NCBI RefSeq assembly: GCF_012641515.1
Contig: NZ_JABAHY010000003.1
Coordinates: 1-64,000, forward strand
Source of the DNA: Nesterenkonia sedimenti
Lineage (GTDB): Bacteria > Actinomycetota > Actinomycetes > Actinomycetales > Micrococcaceae
Direction: 5' to 3'
Length of the DNA stretch: 64,000 nucleotides
Below are positions 56,830 through 64,000 of this stretch, one piece after another. Position 1 is the stretch's first letter. Every line of letters begins with the position of its first letter. A program made the position numbers and the translations under genes. Below the pieces are notes generated by a model. The model saw nothing but the letters and a program-made list of their open reading frames with translations. It ran no database searches and was not told where the DNA came from.

Positions 56830-59800
56830 TCAGCCCTTGAGCTGATCGGCCAGCCGGTGGAAGTGCTTGGAGGCGTTGCCGAACCGGTGCAGGGTCATCG
56901 AGACCGACTGTTCCTTGACCCAGTGGCGCAACTCGACCCGGCCTGAATGGGTGACGGGATCGTCCAGCAGAGCGACCTCGGGACGGTGGGCGACCTTCTC
57001 GCGGAGCTCGGGGCTGATCTCCCCCAGGTGGCGGACTCGGATGCCGACGCCGGCGTCGTACTCTCCGGAGGCCAGCTTCTCGGCGAACTCCTCATCGTCC
57101 TCCTTCACCGGTTTCACGCTGCGCCGCTTGGCCAGGGTCTTCAGTGATTTCACTGCCCGGTCATCGGCATCGGGGTGGTAGGAGATCACGGGGTTGACCT
57201 CGGCTGCAGCCGCGGCCAGCAGCACACGGATGACTTCCTTGCTGCGAGCACCGGGGGCCAGGCGCAGCAGCACCTCTTCCTTCCGGTAGCGGAAGATATT
57301 GGCCTCCGAAGTTAGGCCGGTGGGGTCCTTGGCCACGCCGAATTCCTGAGCCCACCAGTGGGTGTCATCTGTGGCGGCGACCTTCAGTGCCTCGAAGGCT
57401 TCGGGCCCGGCCAGGGATTCCACCTCTACGGTGTGCAGAAGATCCTCCACGATCTGGTTGTTCACCTCTGGCTCGACAACCTTGGTGGGGTCGACGGCGT
57501 CGTTCCAGGTGCCGAAGAGCATCACATAGTTTGGGCCACCAGCCTTGGAGCCCAGCCCCACCGAGGATGCCTTCCAACCTCCGAAGGGCTGGCGCTGCAC
57601 AATCGCACCGGTGATTCCCCGGTTGACGTAGGCGTTGCCGACTTCGACGTTCTCCAGCCACTGGGCGACCTCTTCGGTCTCCAGGGAGTGGATACCGCCG
57701 GTGAGGCCGAACTCGGTCTGGTTCTGGTACTCGATGGCGGTTTCGAGGTCCTTGGCCTCCATGAGCCCCAGCACGGGGCCGAAGACCTCGGTGAGGTGGA
57801 AGAAGCTGCCGGGTTTGACCCCGGCTTTGATCCCGGGGCTCCACAGGCGGCCGGTGTCATCGAGCTGCTTGGGCTCCACCAGCCACTCCTCCCCCGGTTC
57901 CAGGGTGGTCAGGGCGCGCTTGAGCTTATCGCTGGGCAGTTCGGTCAGAGGGCCCACAGTGGCCGAGAGGTTCTGCGGCCAGTCCACCACCAGGGATTTC
58001 GCGGCATCCACCAGCTGGCGGCGGAATCGTTCAGAGCTGTAGACACTGCCGACCAGGATGCCCAGGGAGGCCGCTGAGCATTTCTGCCCGGCATGCCCGA
58101 AGGCGGAGTAGACGAGATCGGCGACGGCGAGGTCACGGTCGGCCGAGGGAGTGATCACCAGGGCATCCTTGCCGGAGGTCTCGGCGTTGATGTTCAGCTC
58201 CGGTTTCCAGGAGCGGAACAGGGCGGCGGTCTCCGAGGCGCCGGTGAGGATGATCCGGTCCACACCCTGGTGGGAGATCAGTTTCTTACCAGCATCGCGT
58301 TCATCGGGATAGATCCCGTGCAGCACCTCGCGGGGCACCCCTGCGTCCCAGAGGCACTCCAGGAGTGCCATGGAGCAGTGCGGGGTGGGGTTGGACGGCT
58401 TGTGGATCACTGCGGCACCGGCGGCCAGTGCTGCGGCGGTGCCGCCGGTGGGGATCGCCAGGGGGAAGTTCCACGGCGGGGTGATCATCACCAGTTTGTC
58501 GGGGGTGAACTCGGCGTGTTCGACCTCCTCCAGGGCCAGGGCGCTGTGGGCGTAGTAGCGCAGGAAGTCGATGGCCTCGGAGATCTCGGGGTCCGACTGG
58601 GCGACTGCCTTGCCCACCTCGGCTGCCGCCACGGAGGCGAGGTGCCCGCGGCGGGCGGCCATGATGTCTGCGGCCCGGTAGAGAATCGCGGCCCGTTCAG
58701 CGGCAGGGCGTGCGGCCCATTCCTCGCCGGCAGCCCGGGCCTTCTCCACCAGTGCGTCGACCTCCTCAGCGGCCACTTTCTCCGGCAAGGACTGCTGAGC
58801 TAGCCATTCGGGGGTCGCCCGTGCCACGACCTCTTCAGCCCAGCGCTGGTTGGCCTCCAGGGAGGGGTTGGTATCGGGTTCATTGCGGAACTCAGGGATC
58901 CCGGCGGAGTAGTCTCCGGGCTCGTTGCTCTCCTCGGCCAGCCGGTCCTGTTGGTGGTTGGCTGCCGGTGGGGTCTCGCCGTCTGTGGCGATGATCTGCG
59001 CCAGGGTGCTCACTGAGCTGCGGAACCGGGCCTCCTCGCGGCGGAAGATCTCGCTGCCCTGACCGTTGCTGTCCACCGAGAGTTCGAAGATTCCGGACAT
59101 GAAGTTCTCGCTGGCGGCGTTCTCCTCCAGCCGGCGCACCAGATAGGAAACGGCGACGTCGAACTCCTCAGGCCGGACGGCGGGGACATAGAGCAGCAGT
59201 TCGCCGACGTCCTCGCGGATGGTCTGTTGCTGCTCTGCGGCCATGCCCTGGAGCATTTCGAACTCCAGGCGGTCGGTGACCCCGCGTTCGACGCCCATCA
59301 GATGTGCGAAGGCGATGTCGAAGAGGTTCTGTCCGGCCACACCGAGCCGGACTCCGCGCATCCGCTCGGTGGTCAGCAGCCAGTGCAGCACCCGCTTGTA
59401 GTTCGCATCAGTTGCCTCTTTGGATTCGCAGGTGACCACTGGCCAGTCGTGGATATCAGCGTGCACCCGCTCCATGGCGAGGTTCGCACCTTTGACCAGG
59501 CGGATCTTGATGCCGGCGCCGCCGTCGTCGACCCGCGCATTGGCGAATTCGGTGAGCTCCTGCACGGCGGCCAGGGCATCGGGGAGGTAGGCCTGGATGA
59601 CGATGCCGGCCTCATAGTTCTTCAGTTCCGGCAGGGAGAGCAGGCGTTTGAACACGGCGATGGTCAGCCGCAGGTCCTGGTACTCCTCCATATCCAGGTT
59701 GATGAATTTGGTGCCCACCGGGGCCTTGGCGGCCTCGGTGTAGAGCGCGGTGACCCGTTTGGCCACGTAGTCAACGGTCTCCTCGTAGCCCCACATGGAG

Positions 59801-60387
59801 ATCTGGCTGGCGATGGAGGATGCCTTGATGGAGACGTAGTCCACGTCTTCGCGGCGCAGCAGGCGAACGGTGTCCTCGAGGTGCTTATCGGCCTCGTCCT
59901 CACCGAGGACTGCCTCGCCCAGGAGATTGATGTTCAGCCGGTTGCCCTGTTTCTTGATCTGCTTGACGGCTTTGCCGAACTGCTTGTCGCGGGCGTCGAC
60001 CACCATATGGCCGACCATTGAGCGCATCCGGTTCCGCGCGGTGGGGACCACAACATTGGGCATCATCCGCCCGGCGGCGGAGCCGGCCTGGATCTGGGCG
60101 CGGTCGAGTTTGTCCAGGGTGTCGGGGGCGAGCTCACCGAGTTCGTTGAGCGCTTTGGCAGCGGCTTTGGTGTCCTCGGTGCGGATGACTCGGTCCACGA
60201 ATCCCACGGTGAAGTCCAGGCCGGTGGGATGGGCGAGCACCTGGGAGAGGCGTTTGGCCGAGGCATGGGGTTTGATTCCGGAGGCCTGGGTCTTCTGCAG
60301 CCAGGTGGTGACCTTCTGCACTGCCCCATCGGCCAGCCGGTTCAGCTCCTGCTGGACGTTCTGCTCGGTGGAAGTGGTGTCGCTCAT
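56830..60387 (-). CDS. putA: Bifunctional proline dehydrogenase / glutamate semialdehyde dehydrogenase
   Basis: 1185 aa from ATG 60387 (GAGAGGAC upstream); the frame continues 25 codons further into the regulatory region. Residues up to about 500 are the FAD-dependent proline dehydrogenase barrel (YVSIKASSIASQ, IRLVKGANLAMERV). The middle is aldehyde dehydrogenase with the NAD site and Cys770 in GHAGQKCSAAS. The tail contains the C-terminal PutA domain. It oxidises proline to glutamate. No N-terminal DNA-binding domain is visible, so it is not the self-repressing type; a divergent LysR gene probably regulates it. Confidence 0.95.
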   Translation of the reverse strand: MSDTTSTEQNVQQELNRLADGAVQKVTTWLQKTQASGIKPHASAKRLSQVLAHPTGLDFTVGFVDRVIRTEDTKAAAKALNELGELAPDTLDKLDRAQIQAGSAAGRMMPNVVVPTARNRMRSMVGHMVVDARDKQFGKAVKQIKKQGNRLNINLLGEAVLGEDEADKHLEDTVRLLRREDVDYVSIKASSIASQISMWGYEETVDYVAKRVTALYTEAAKAPVGTKFINLDMEEYQDLRLTIAVFKRLLSLPELKNYEAGIVIQAYLPDALAAVQELTEFANARVDDGGAGIKIRLVKGANLAMERVHADIHDWPVVTCESKEATDANYKRVLHWLLTTERMRGVRLGVAGQNLFDIAFAHLMGVERGVTDRLEFEMLQGMAAEQQQTIREDVGELLLYVPAVRPEEFDVAVSYLVRRLEENAASENFMSGIFELSVDSNGQGSEIFRREEARFRSSVSTLAQIIATDGETPPAANHQQDRLAEESNEPGDYSAGIPEFRNEPDTNPSLEANQRWAEEVVARATPEWLAQQSLPEKVAAEEVDALVEKARAAGEEWAARPAAERAAILYRAADIMAARRGHLASVAAAEVGKAVAQSDPEISEAIDFLRYYAHSALALEEVEHAEFTPDKLVMITPPWNFPLAIPTGGTAAALAAGAAVIHKPSNPTPHCSMALLECLWDAGVPREVLHGIYPDERDAGKKLISHQGVDRIILTGASETAALFRSWKPELNINAETSGKDALVITPSADRDLAVADLVYSAFGHAGQKCSAASLGILVGSVYSSERFRRQLVDAAKSLVVDWPQNLSATVGPLTELPSDKLKRALTTLEPGEEWLVEPKQLDDTGRLWSPGIKAGVKPGSFFHLTEVFGPVLGLMEAKDLETAIEYQNQTEFGLTGGIHSLETEEVAQWLENVEVGNAYVNRGITGAIVQRQPFGGWKASSVGLGSKAGGPNYVMLFGTWNDAVDPTKVVEPEVNNQIVEDLLHTVEVESLAGPEAFEALKVAATDDTHWWAQEFGVAKDPTGLTSEANIFRYRKEEVLLRLAPGARSKEVIRVLLAAAAAEVNPVISYHPDADDRAVKSLKTLAKRRSVKPVKEDDEEFAEKLASGEYDAGVGIRVRHLGEISPELREKVAHRPEVALLDDPVTHSGRVELRHWVKEQSVSMTLHRFGNASKHFHRLADQLKG

Positions 60388-60474
60388 CAGCTTCGTCCTC
60401 TCCTGGATTTTCGCGGCCCTGGACTGAACCCTGCGGGCTGGACCTCTTTCCAGAGTAGGCATTGACTGTCTTTG

Positions 60475-60491
60475 ATTCGATAGAATCGAAT
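60475..60491. promoter_or_regulatory. LysR-type operator between putA and lysR
   Basis: ATTCGAT-AGA-ATCGAAT is an inverted repeat with 7-bp arms. It fits the T-N11-A form of LysR sites. It lies at about -30 to -46 relative to a putA start predicted from a TACTCT -10 box (minus strand, 60452-60457), and about 50-65 bases before the LysR start. Good site for both activation of putA and autoregulation. Confidence 0.6.
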
Positions 60492-60539
60492 GAAAATCTC
60501 CGGAAGCATCGGATTATCACTAAGTTCAGGGGCGTGGCC

Positions 60540-61430
60540 GTGCTGAATCTGCATCGACTCCAGCTGCTGCATGAGTTTCGGCTGCGCGGCACGGTTTCTG
60601 CCGTAGCCAGTTCTTTGGGCTACAGCCCCTCCACGGTCTCCCAGCAGTTAGCCCAATTGGAGAACGACGCCGGGGCGGTGATCTTCCAGCGCGATGGCCG
60701 GACTCTGCGGCTGACCGCAGCAGGGCTTCGACTGGCCGAGCATGCTGAGGCGATGCTGGATATGCAGGATGACGCCCTGCGTTCGCTGACTTCGGCGGAA
60801 CCGGAGCTGGGTGGGCTACTGCGACTGTCGGTCTTCCAGTCTGCTGCTCTGACTTTGGTCCCCTCGGCGTTGAGCCAACTGAAGGCACAGCATCCAGAAC
60901 TGCGGGTCGAAGTCGTCCAGGCCCCTCCGGAGCAGGCGCTCTTCGATCTGGCCGGTAGGCGTCATGACCTCGTGGTGGCTGAGCAGTATCCGGGGATGAG
61001 CAGGCCCCGGCAGGCAGAGTTCGATATCGAGCCACTTGGCTCCGATCGGCTGTGGCTGATTGTGCCGGCGCAATTGGCCGAGGTCGACGCTGAGGACCTC
61101 GATGCGTATCCCTGGGTGATGGAGCCGGCTGGAACGGCCTCCCGTGAGTGGTCACTGCAGCAGTGCCGGGCTTTGGGCTTCGAACCGGATATTCGGTTCA
61201 CCACAGATGATCTCGCTTCACATCTGCGGCTGATCGGTGCCGGGCTGGCCGTGGGGATTCTGCCGGAGCTGTTCCTGACCGGTCACCAACTGCAGGGGCT
61301 GGCACTGAAATCGCTGCCCCAGGAGCCGGTGCGGACTATCTTCACCACTGCTCGCCGGTCTTCAGCACAGGCGCCGGCTGTTCAGGCCTGCCGGCAGAGC
61401 CTGGCCGAGGCGTTCAGAAATTTCGAGTAG
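60540..61430 (+). CDS. LysR-family transcriptional regulator
   Basis: 296 aa from GTG 60540 (CAGGGG upstream); the frame continues 26 codons further across the operator, which is non-coding. N-terminal winged HTH: LHRLQLLHEFRLRGTVSAVA, then YSPSTVSQQLAQLENDAGA. The effector domain follows (LRLSVFQSAALTLVPSALS). Divergent from putA, so a proline-dependent activator is the best guess. Its last 17 bases overlap the convergent MBL gene. Confidence 0.93.
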   Translation: MLNLHRLQLLHEFRLRGTVSAVASSLGYSPSTVSQQLAQLENDAGAVIFQRDGRTLRLTAAGLRLAEHAEAMLDMQDDALRSLTSAEPELGGLLRLSVFQSAALTLVPSALSQLKAQHPELRVEVVQAPPEQALFDLAGRRHDLVVAEQYPGMSRPRQAEFDIEPLGSDRLWLIVPAQLAEVDAEDLDAYPWVMEPAGTASREWSLQQCRALGFEPDIRFTTDDLASHLRLIGAGLAVGILPELFLTGHQLQGLALKSLPQEPVRTIFTTARRSSAQAPAVQACRQSLAEAFRNFE

Positions 61431-62055
61431 CGCCCTCTCGGAGGCTGATGACCTCAGTGCCGGTGAGGTTGCTGATCTGACGAGAGAGCAGTTCCCGGCC
61501 CCGGTCGGAGAGCAGTTCGTCATGAATCGGGATGCTGTATTTGGGCACCTCGAGGCCACGGACGAACTCCACATGCTCTTTCATCGCCGCCCAGGGACCC
61601 ATCAGCGGTAAGGCCAGAACATCGACGCCTCCCGGGGTGGTGTCCAGGGCGTCGCCGGGGTGGAAGAAGGTGGGCTCGCCTTCGGCGTGCAGAAGATAGC
61701 CGATGTTGTGGATGGCCGGGATGTCTTGGTGGATGATCGCGTGGTTTCCTCCGACGGTCTCAACGCGGATATTGCCCACGGTGAGGTTCTGTCCGGGGGT
61801 CACTGATTCAGCCCCTGGGAGCAGGACCACCTGTTCGACGTCGTCGGCGGTGTAGACGGCGGCCTTGGAGTTGGCTTCCAGCAGAGTTTTGGCGTTCTCG
61901 GGGTCCACGTGATCAGCATGCTGGTGGGTGATCAGCACCGCGTCGAGGTCAGTGATCTCGTGCCAGAGATCGGAGAAGGCGCCGGGGTCGATCAGGATCC
62001 GGGTATCGGCTGCCTCGACCAGTACACAGGCATGTCCAAGGTGTGTGACCAACAT
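61414..62055 (-). CDS. MBL-fold metallo-hydrolase (UlaG-like)
   Basis: 213 aa. HQHADHVDPENAKTLL is the HxHxDH metal motif. GNHAIIHQDIPA, then FFHPGDALDTTPGGVDVLALP and PIHDELL complete the metal ligands. Short MBL proteins of this type are usually hydrolases of unknown substrate. ATG 62055. Overlaps LysR by 17 bases; 43 bases separate it from the MocR gene on the same strand. Confidence 0.9.
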   Translation of the reverse strand: MLVTHLGHACVLVEAADTRILIDPGAFSDLWHEITDLDAVLITHQHADHVDPENAKTLLEANSKAAVYTADDVEQVVLLPGAESVTPGQNLTVGNIRVETVGGNHAIIHQDIPAIHNIGYLLHAEGEPTFFHPGDALDTTPGGVDVLALPLMGPWAAMKEHVEFVRGLEVPKYSIPIHDELLSDRGRELLSRQISNLTGTEVISLREGATRNF

Positions 62056-62098
62056 GTCCCCATAGTTGCAGACTCCTGAGGCTCTGTCAGCACGATAT

Positions 62099-63496
62099 CT
62101 ATCCCAGGAGCCTGCCGAGAATTTTCGCCGCCTCGGGATAGCTGCCGGGATCGCGGCCGGCGTAGGTCATCCGGATAAAGGGGGCCACCGGTTCGGCGGG
62201 GAAGAGTTCATCACCGGGGACCACGCTGACTCCGGCCAGTTCGGCCTCCCTGATGAATCCGCTCAGCTCTGCGCCCTCGGGCAGGCGGGCCCAGAGGTTG
62301 AGTCCACCCCGGGGCCGGGTTTCGATATGCAGCTGTGGGGCATATTCGGCCAGGCTGCCCAGCAGGAGGTCCCGGCGGGAGGCCAGCTGTTCGTTGACGT
62401 TCTTGAGGTGAGTCTTCCAAGCCGGCTGGTTGACCACATCCAGGGCGGCGGCCTGCAGCAGCTCGCTGACATAGATCGACTCCGACTGGGTGGCATGCAG
62501 CAGTCGGTCTCGGACTGGTCCGCGGGCGACTACTCCGGCCACGCGCACAGAGGAGGAGACGCTCTTGGTCAGCGAGCGCAGATAGATCACATGCCCGGCC
62601 TCGTCCTGGGCGGCCAGCGGCTGCGGTGCGGAGTCGATGGCGAAGTCATGGGCCCAGTCGTCCTCAATGAGGAAGGCCTTGTGCCGGCGAACAGTCTCCA
62701 GAATCTCATGGCCCAGTTCGGGGCTCCATTGAGCCCCGGTGGGGTTGGCGTAATTCGGCTGGGCGTAGAAGACGCGGGCACCGGTTTGGGCGAAGGCCCG
62801 TTCGAGATCGGAGGGATCTGGTCCCTGGGCTGAGCTGGGAATCGGCACAATCTCCACATTGGCCTGGGCGGCGGCCAGAATGGCGCCCCAGTAGGTGGGT
62901 GATTCCATGATCAGTGGCTCCCCCGGGCCGATCAGAGAGCGGAAGGCTGCGCTGAGCCCGCCTTGGCTTCCCGGAAAGATGACGACGTCGTCGGCGGTGG
63001 GCGCTGAAAGCCTCGTCGACATGGACTCTGCCAGTTCTGCGGCAAACCAGGCTCGCAGTGCAGGTGATCCGGCCGGAGACGGGCTGTTCAGGAAGGCACG
63101 GTTGCGGGCCCGGTTGAAGGCCGAGCGCAGCAGGCGTTCAGGCAGCAGTTGGGAGTCGGGGAATCCGGAGCTGAGGTCGAAGGTGCCGGGTCGCGGCTGC
63201 CGCAGAGCGGCGGCCATATGCAGCGACCGCGATCTCCCCGCGCCCAGGGCTCCGGTCTGCCAAGAGTAGTCATGGGCACGAACCGGTCGCAGGGATCTCA
63301 CAAAACTGCCGACGCCGGGGCGGCTTTCGACCAGCCCCTGGACAGCGAGCTGGCGGAGGGCCTTCTGCACGGTCACCGGACTTGCGGAGTAGTCCTGAAC
63401 AAGCTGACGGGTGCTGGGCAGTTTGGCCCCTGGAGCAGCAGAATCTATCCAGGAGGACAACCCCTGAACGATTCGCTGACTGCTATCCTGTTGCAT
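62099..63496 (-). CDS. MocR/PdxR-type GntR-HTH and aminotransferase-fold regulator
   Basis: 465 aa from ATG 63496; the frame continues back into the LysE promoter region. N-terminal GntR winged HTH (LPSTRQLVQDYSASPVTVQK, residues about 27-46). The body is a fold-type I aminotransferase with PLP-lysine in YLRSLTKSVSSSVRVAG. Such regulators bind PLP or amino-acid adducts and control vitamin B6, amino-acid or exporter genes. It diverges from a LysE-family exporter, likely its target. A TACTAT -10-like box 8 bases before ATG suggests a leaderless mRNA. Confidence 0.93.
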   Translation of the reverse strand: MQQDSSQRIVQGLSSWIDSAAPGAKLPSTRQLVQDYSASPVTVQKALRQLAVQGLVESRPGVGSFVRSLRPVRAHDYSWQTGALGAGRSRSLHMAAALRQPRPGTFDLSSGFPDSQLLPERLLRSAFNRARNRAFLNSPSPAGSPALRAWFAAELAESMSTRLSAPTADDVVIFPGSQGGLSAAFRSLIGPGEPLIMESPTYWGAILAAAQANVEIVPIPSSAQGPDPSDLERAFAQTGARVFYAQPNYANPTGAQWSPELGHEILETVRRHKAFLIEDDWAHDFAIDSAPQPLAAQDEAGHVIYLRSLTKSVSSSVRVAGVVARGPVRDRLLHATQSESIYVSELLQAAALDVVNQPAWKTHLKNVNEQLASRRDLLLGSLAEYAPQLHIETRPRGGLNLWARLPEGAELSGFIREAELAGVSVVPGDELFPAEPVAPFIRMTYAGRDPGSYPEAAKILGRLLG

Positions 63497-63507
63497 GGGA
63501 ATATATA

Positions 63508-63517
63508 GTAGCGCTAC
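63508..63517. promoter_or_regulatory. Palindrome in the MocR-LysE gap
   Basis: GTAGCGCTAC is a perfect 10-bp palindrome overlapping the likely MocR -10 region. It is a candidate autoregulatory or shared operator. MocR proteins often use direct repeats, so this is only suggestive. Confidence 0.35.
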
Positions 63518-63616
63518 CGCCACTAGCACACCACCGTTACTCTCCCGCTCGGGCCTCCTCTGGGGCTTCCTGGGCGCGACTACGCTGAACCGCCACGGGG
63601 AGAGTAGGTTGTTTCG

Positions 63617-64000
63617 GTGACCACGTTTCTGCCAGTGATCCTCTTCTTCATCGCCGGGGCCGGCACCCCGGGTCCGAATAACACCATCGCGATGGCGTCG
63701 GGAGCCAATTACGGTTTTCGGCGCACCATCCCCTGTATTGCCGGAGTGAACGTCGGCTTCCCGACCATGCTGGTACTGGTCGGACTGGGCCTCGGTGGAG
63801 TCCTGGCCCAGTGGCCCTGGCTGCTGGACATTCTGCGGCCGATCGGTGTGCTGTATCTGCTGTGGCTGGCCTGGCGCATCGCCACCGCACCCACGGAGGT
63901 CCAAGCCCGAGGAACCGGAAAGCCGCCGAGCTTCACCCAGATGGCGCTCTTCCAGTTCGTCAACCCCAAGGCGTGGACTCTGGTAGTTGCCGCTGTTTCG
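63617..64000 (+). CDS. LysE-family amino-acid exporter, cut by the window edge
   Basis: 128 codons are visible, without a stop. GTG start with GGAGAG about 10 bases upstream. GAGTPGPNNTIAMASGANYGF is the LysE/RhtB signature after helix 1 (quoted at its full short length), followed by hydrophobic helices and a basic loop. Members export lysine, threonine, homoserine or similar compounds. Divergent from the MocR-type gene by 120 bases, so probably controlled by it. Confidence 0.9.
   Translation, partial: MTTFLPVILFFIAGAGTPGPNNTIAMASGANYGFRRTIPCIAGVNVGFPTMLVLVGLGLGGVLAQWPWLLDILRPIGVLYLLWLAWRIATAPTEVQARGTGKPPSFTQMALFQFVNPKAWTLVVAAVS

Overview
The window looks like a chromosomal segment from a high-GC actinobacterium, probably of the order Micrococcales (a Micrococcaceae-like lineage such as the Nesterenkonia/Arthrobacter group; this is inferred from gene content, with no search run). 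Reasons: GC-rich codon use, frequent GTG/TTG starts, an AdnA/AdnB motor-nuclease pair instead of RecBCD, a UvrD2-type helicase with HRDC domain, the coproporphyrin-dependent haem route (CgoX, CpfC, ChdC), GatCAB, and many strongly acidic, Asp/Glu-rich surface proteins. It is mostly ordinary core genome: there is no CRISPR array, insertion sequence, prophage or rRNA, and one tRNA gene.

Layout. (1) 0-8.8 kb, minus strand: initiator tRNA-fMet with its promoter and terminator; an LRV-repeat membrane protein; a UPF0182 membrane protein; a PDZ/Lon-like protease; a zincin-like protein with a degraded HExxH site; and a ThiF-like gene broken by a frameshift. This block and the uvrD2/adnAB genes that follow resemble the M. 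tuberculosis Rv3193c-Rv3202c neighbourhood. (2) 8.8-21.7 kb: a YgjP-type metallopeptidase, uvrD2, a phosphotransferase-like protein with a low-complexity tail, an MFS exporter, then adnB and adnA. (3) 22-24.3 kb, plus strand: an SseB-domain protein, a DEDDh exonuclease and two membrane proteins. (4) 24.3-36.1 kb: an almost complete haem cluster, hemL, hemB, hemD, hemC, cpfC, chdC, cgoX and hemE on the minus strand and hemA diverging on the plus strand. A class III aminotransferase is inserted in opposite orientation between hemD and hemB. hemA and chdC share a similar upstream dyad (TTCNAC-N5-GTAGAA), a candidate common operator.

(5) 36.2-41.8 kb, plus strand: an acidic lipoprotein, an Rv2629/Vms1-like release-factor-fold protein, ligA, an inositol monophosphatase-family enzyme and a fructosamine kinase. 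(6) 41.9-47.2 kb, minus strand: an AGCS alanine/glycine symporter and gatC-gatA-gatB. (7) 47.3-53.9 kb, minus strand: a PP2C phosphatase, a possible small basic protein, a class III nucleotide cyclase with an HTH-like N-terminus, a PH-domain protein, a beta-propeller membrane protein interrupted by an in-frame TGA, BirA, and a siderophore-interacting reductase. (8) 53.9-64 kb: a YtcJ-type amidohydrolase, a beta-lactamase-fold hydrolase, putA with a divergent LysR regulator, an MBL-fold hydrolase, a MocR/PdxR-type regulator, and the start of a LysE-family exporter that runs off the right edge.

No clearly new multi-gene system is visible. The observations most worth following are the candidate haem operator shared by hemA and chdC, the two disrupted genes (ThiF-like and beta-propeller), the pseudo-zincin, the kinase-fold protein lacking its usual metal-binding Asp, the LRV membrane protein, and a riboswitch-like hairpin pair upstream of the SseB gene.
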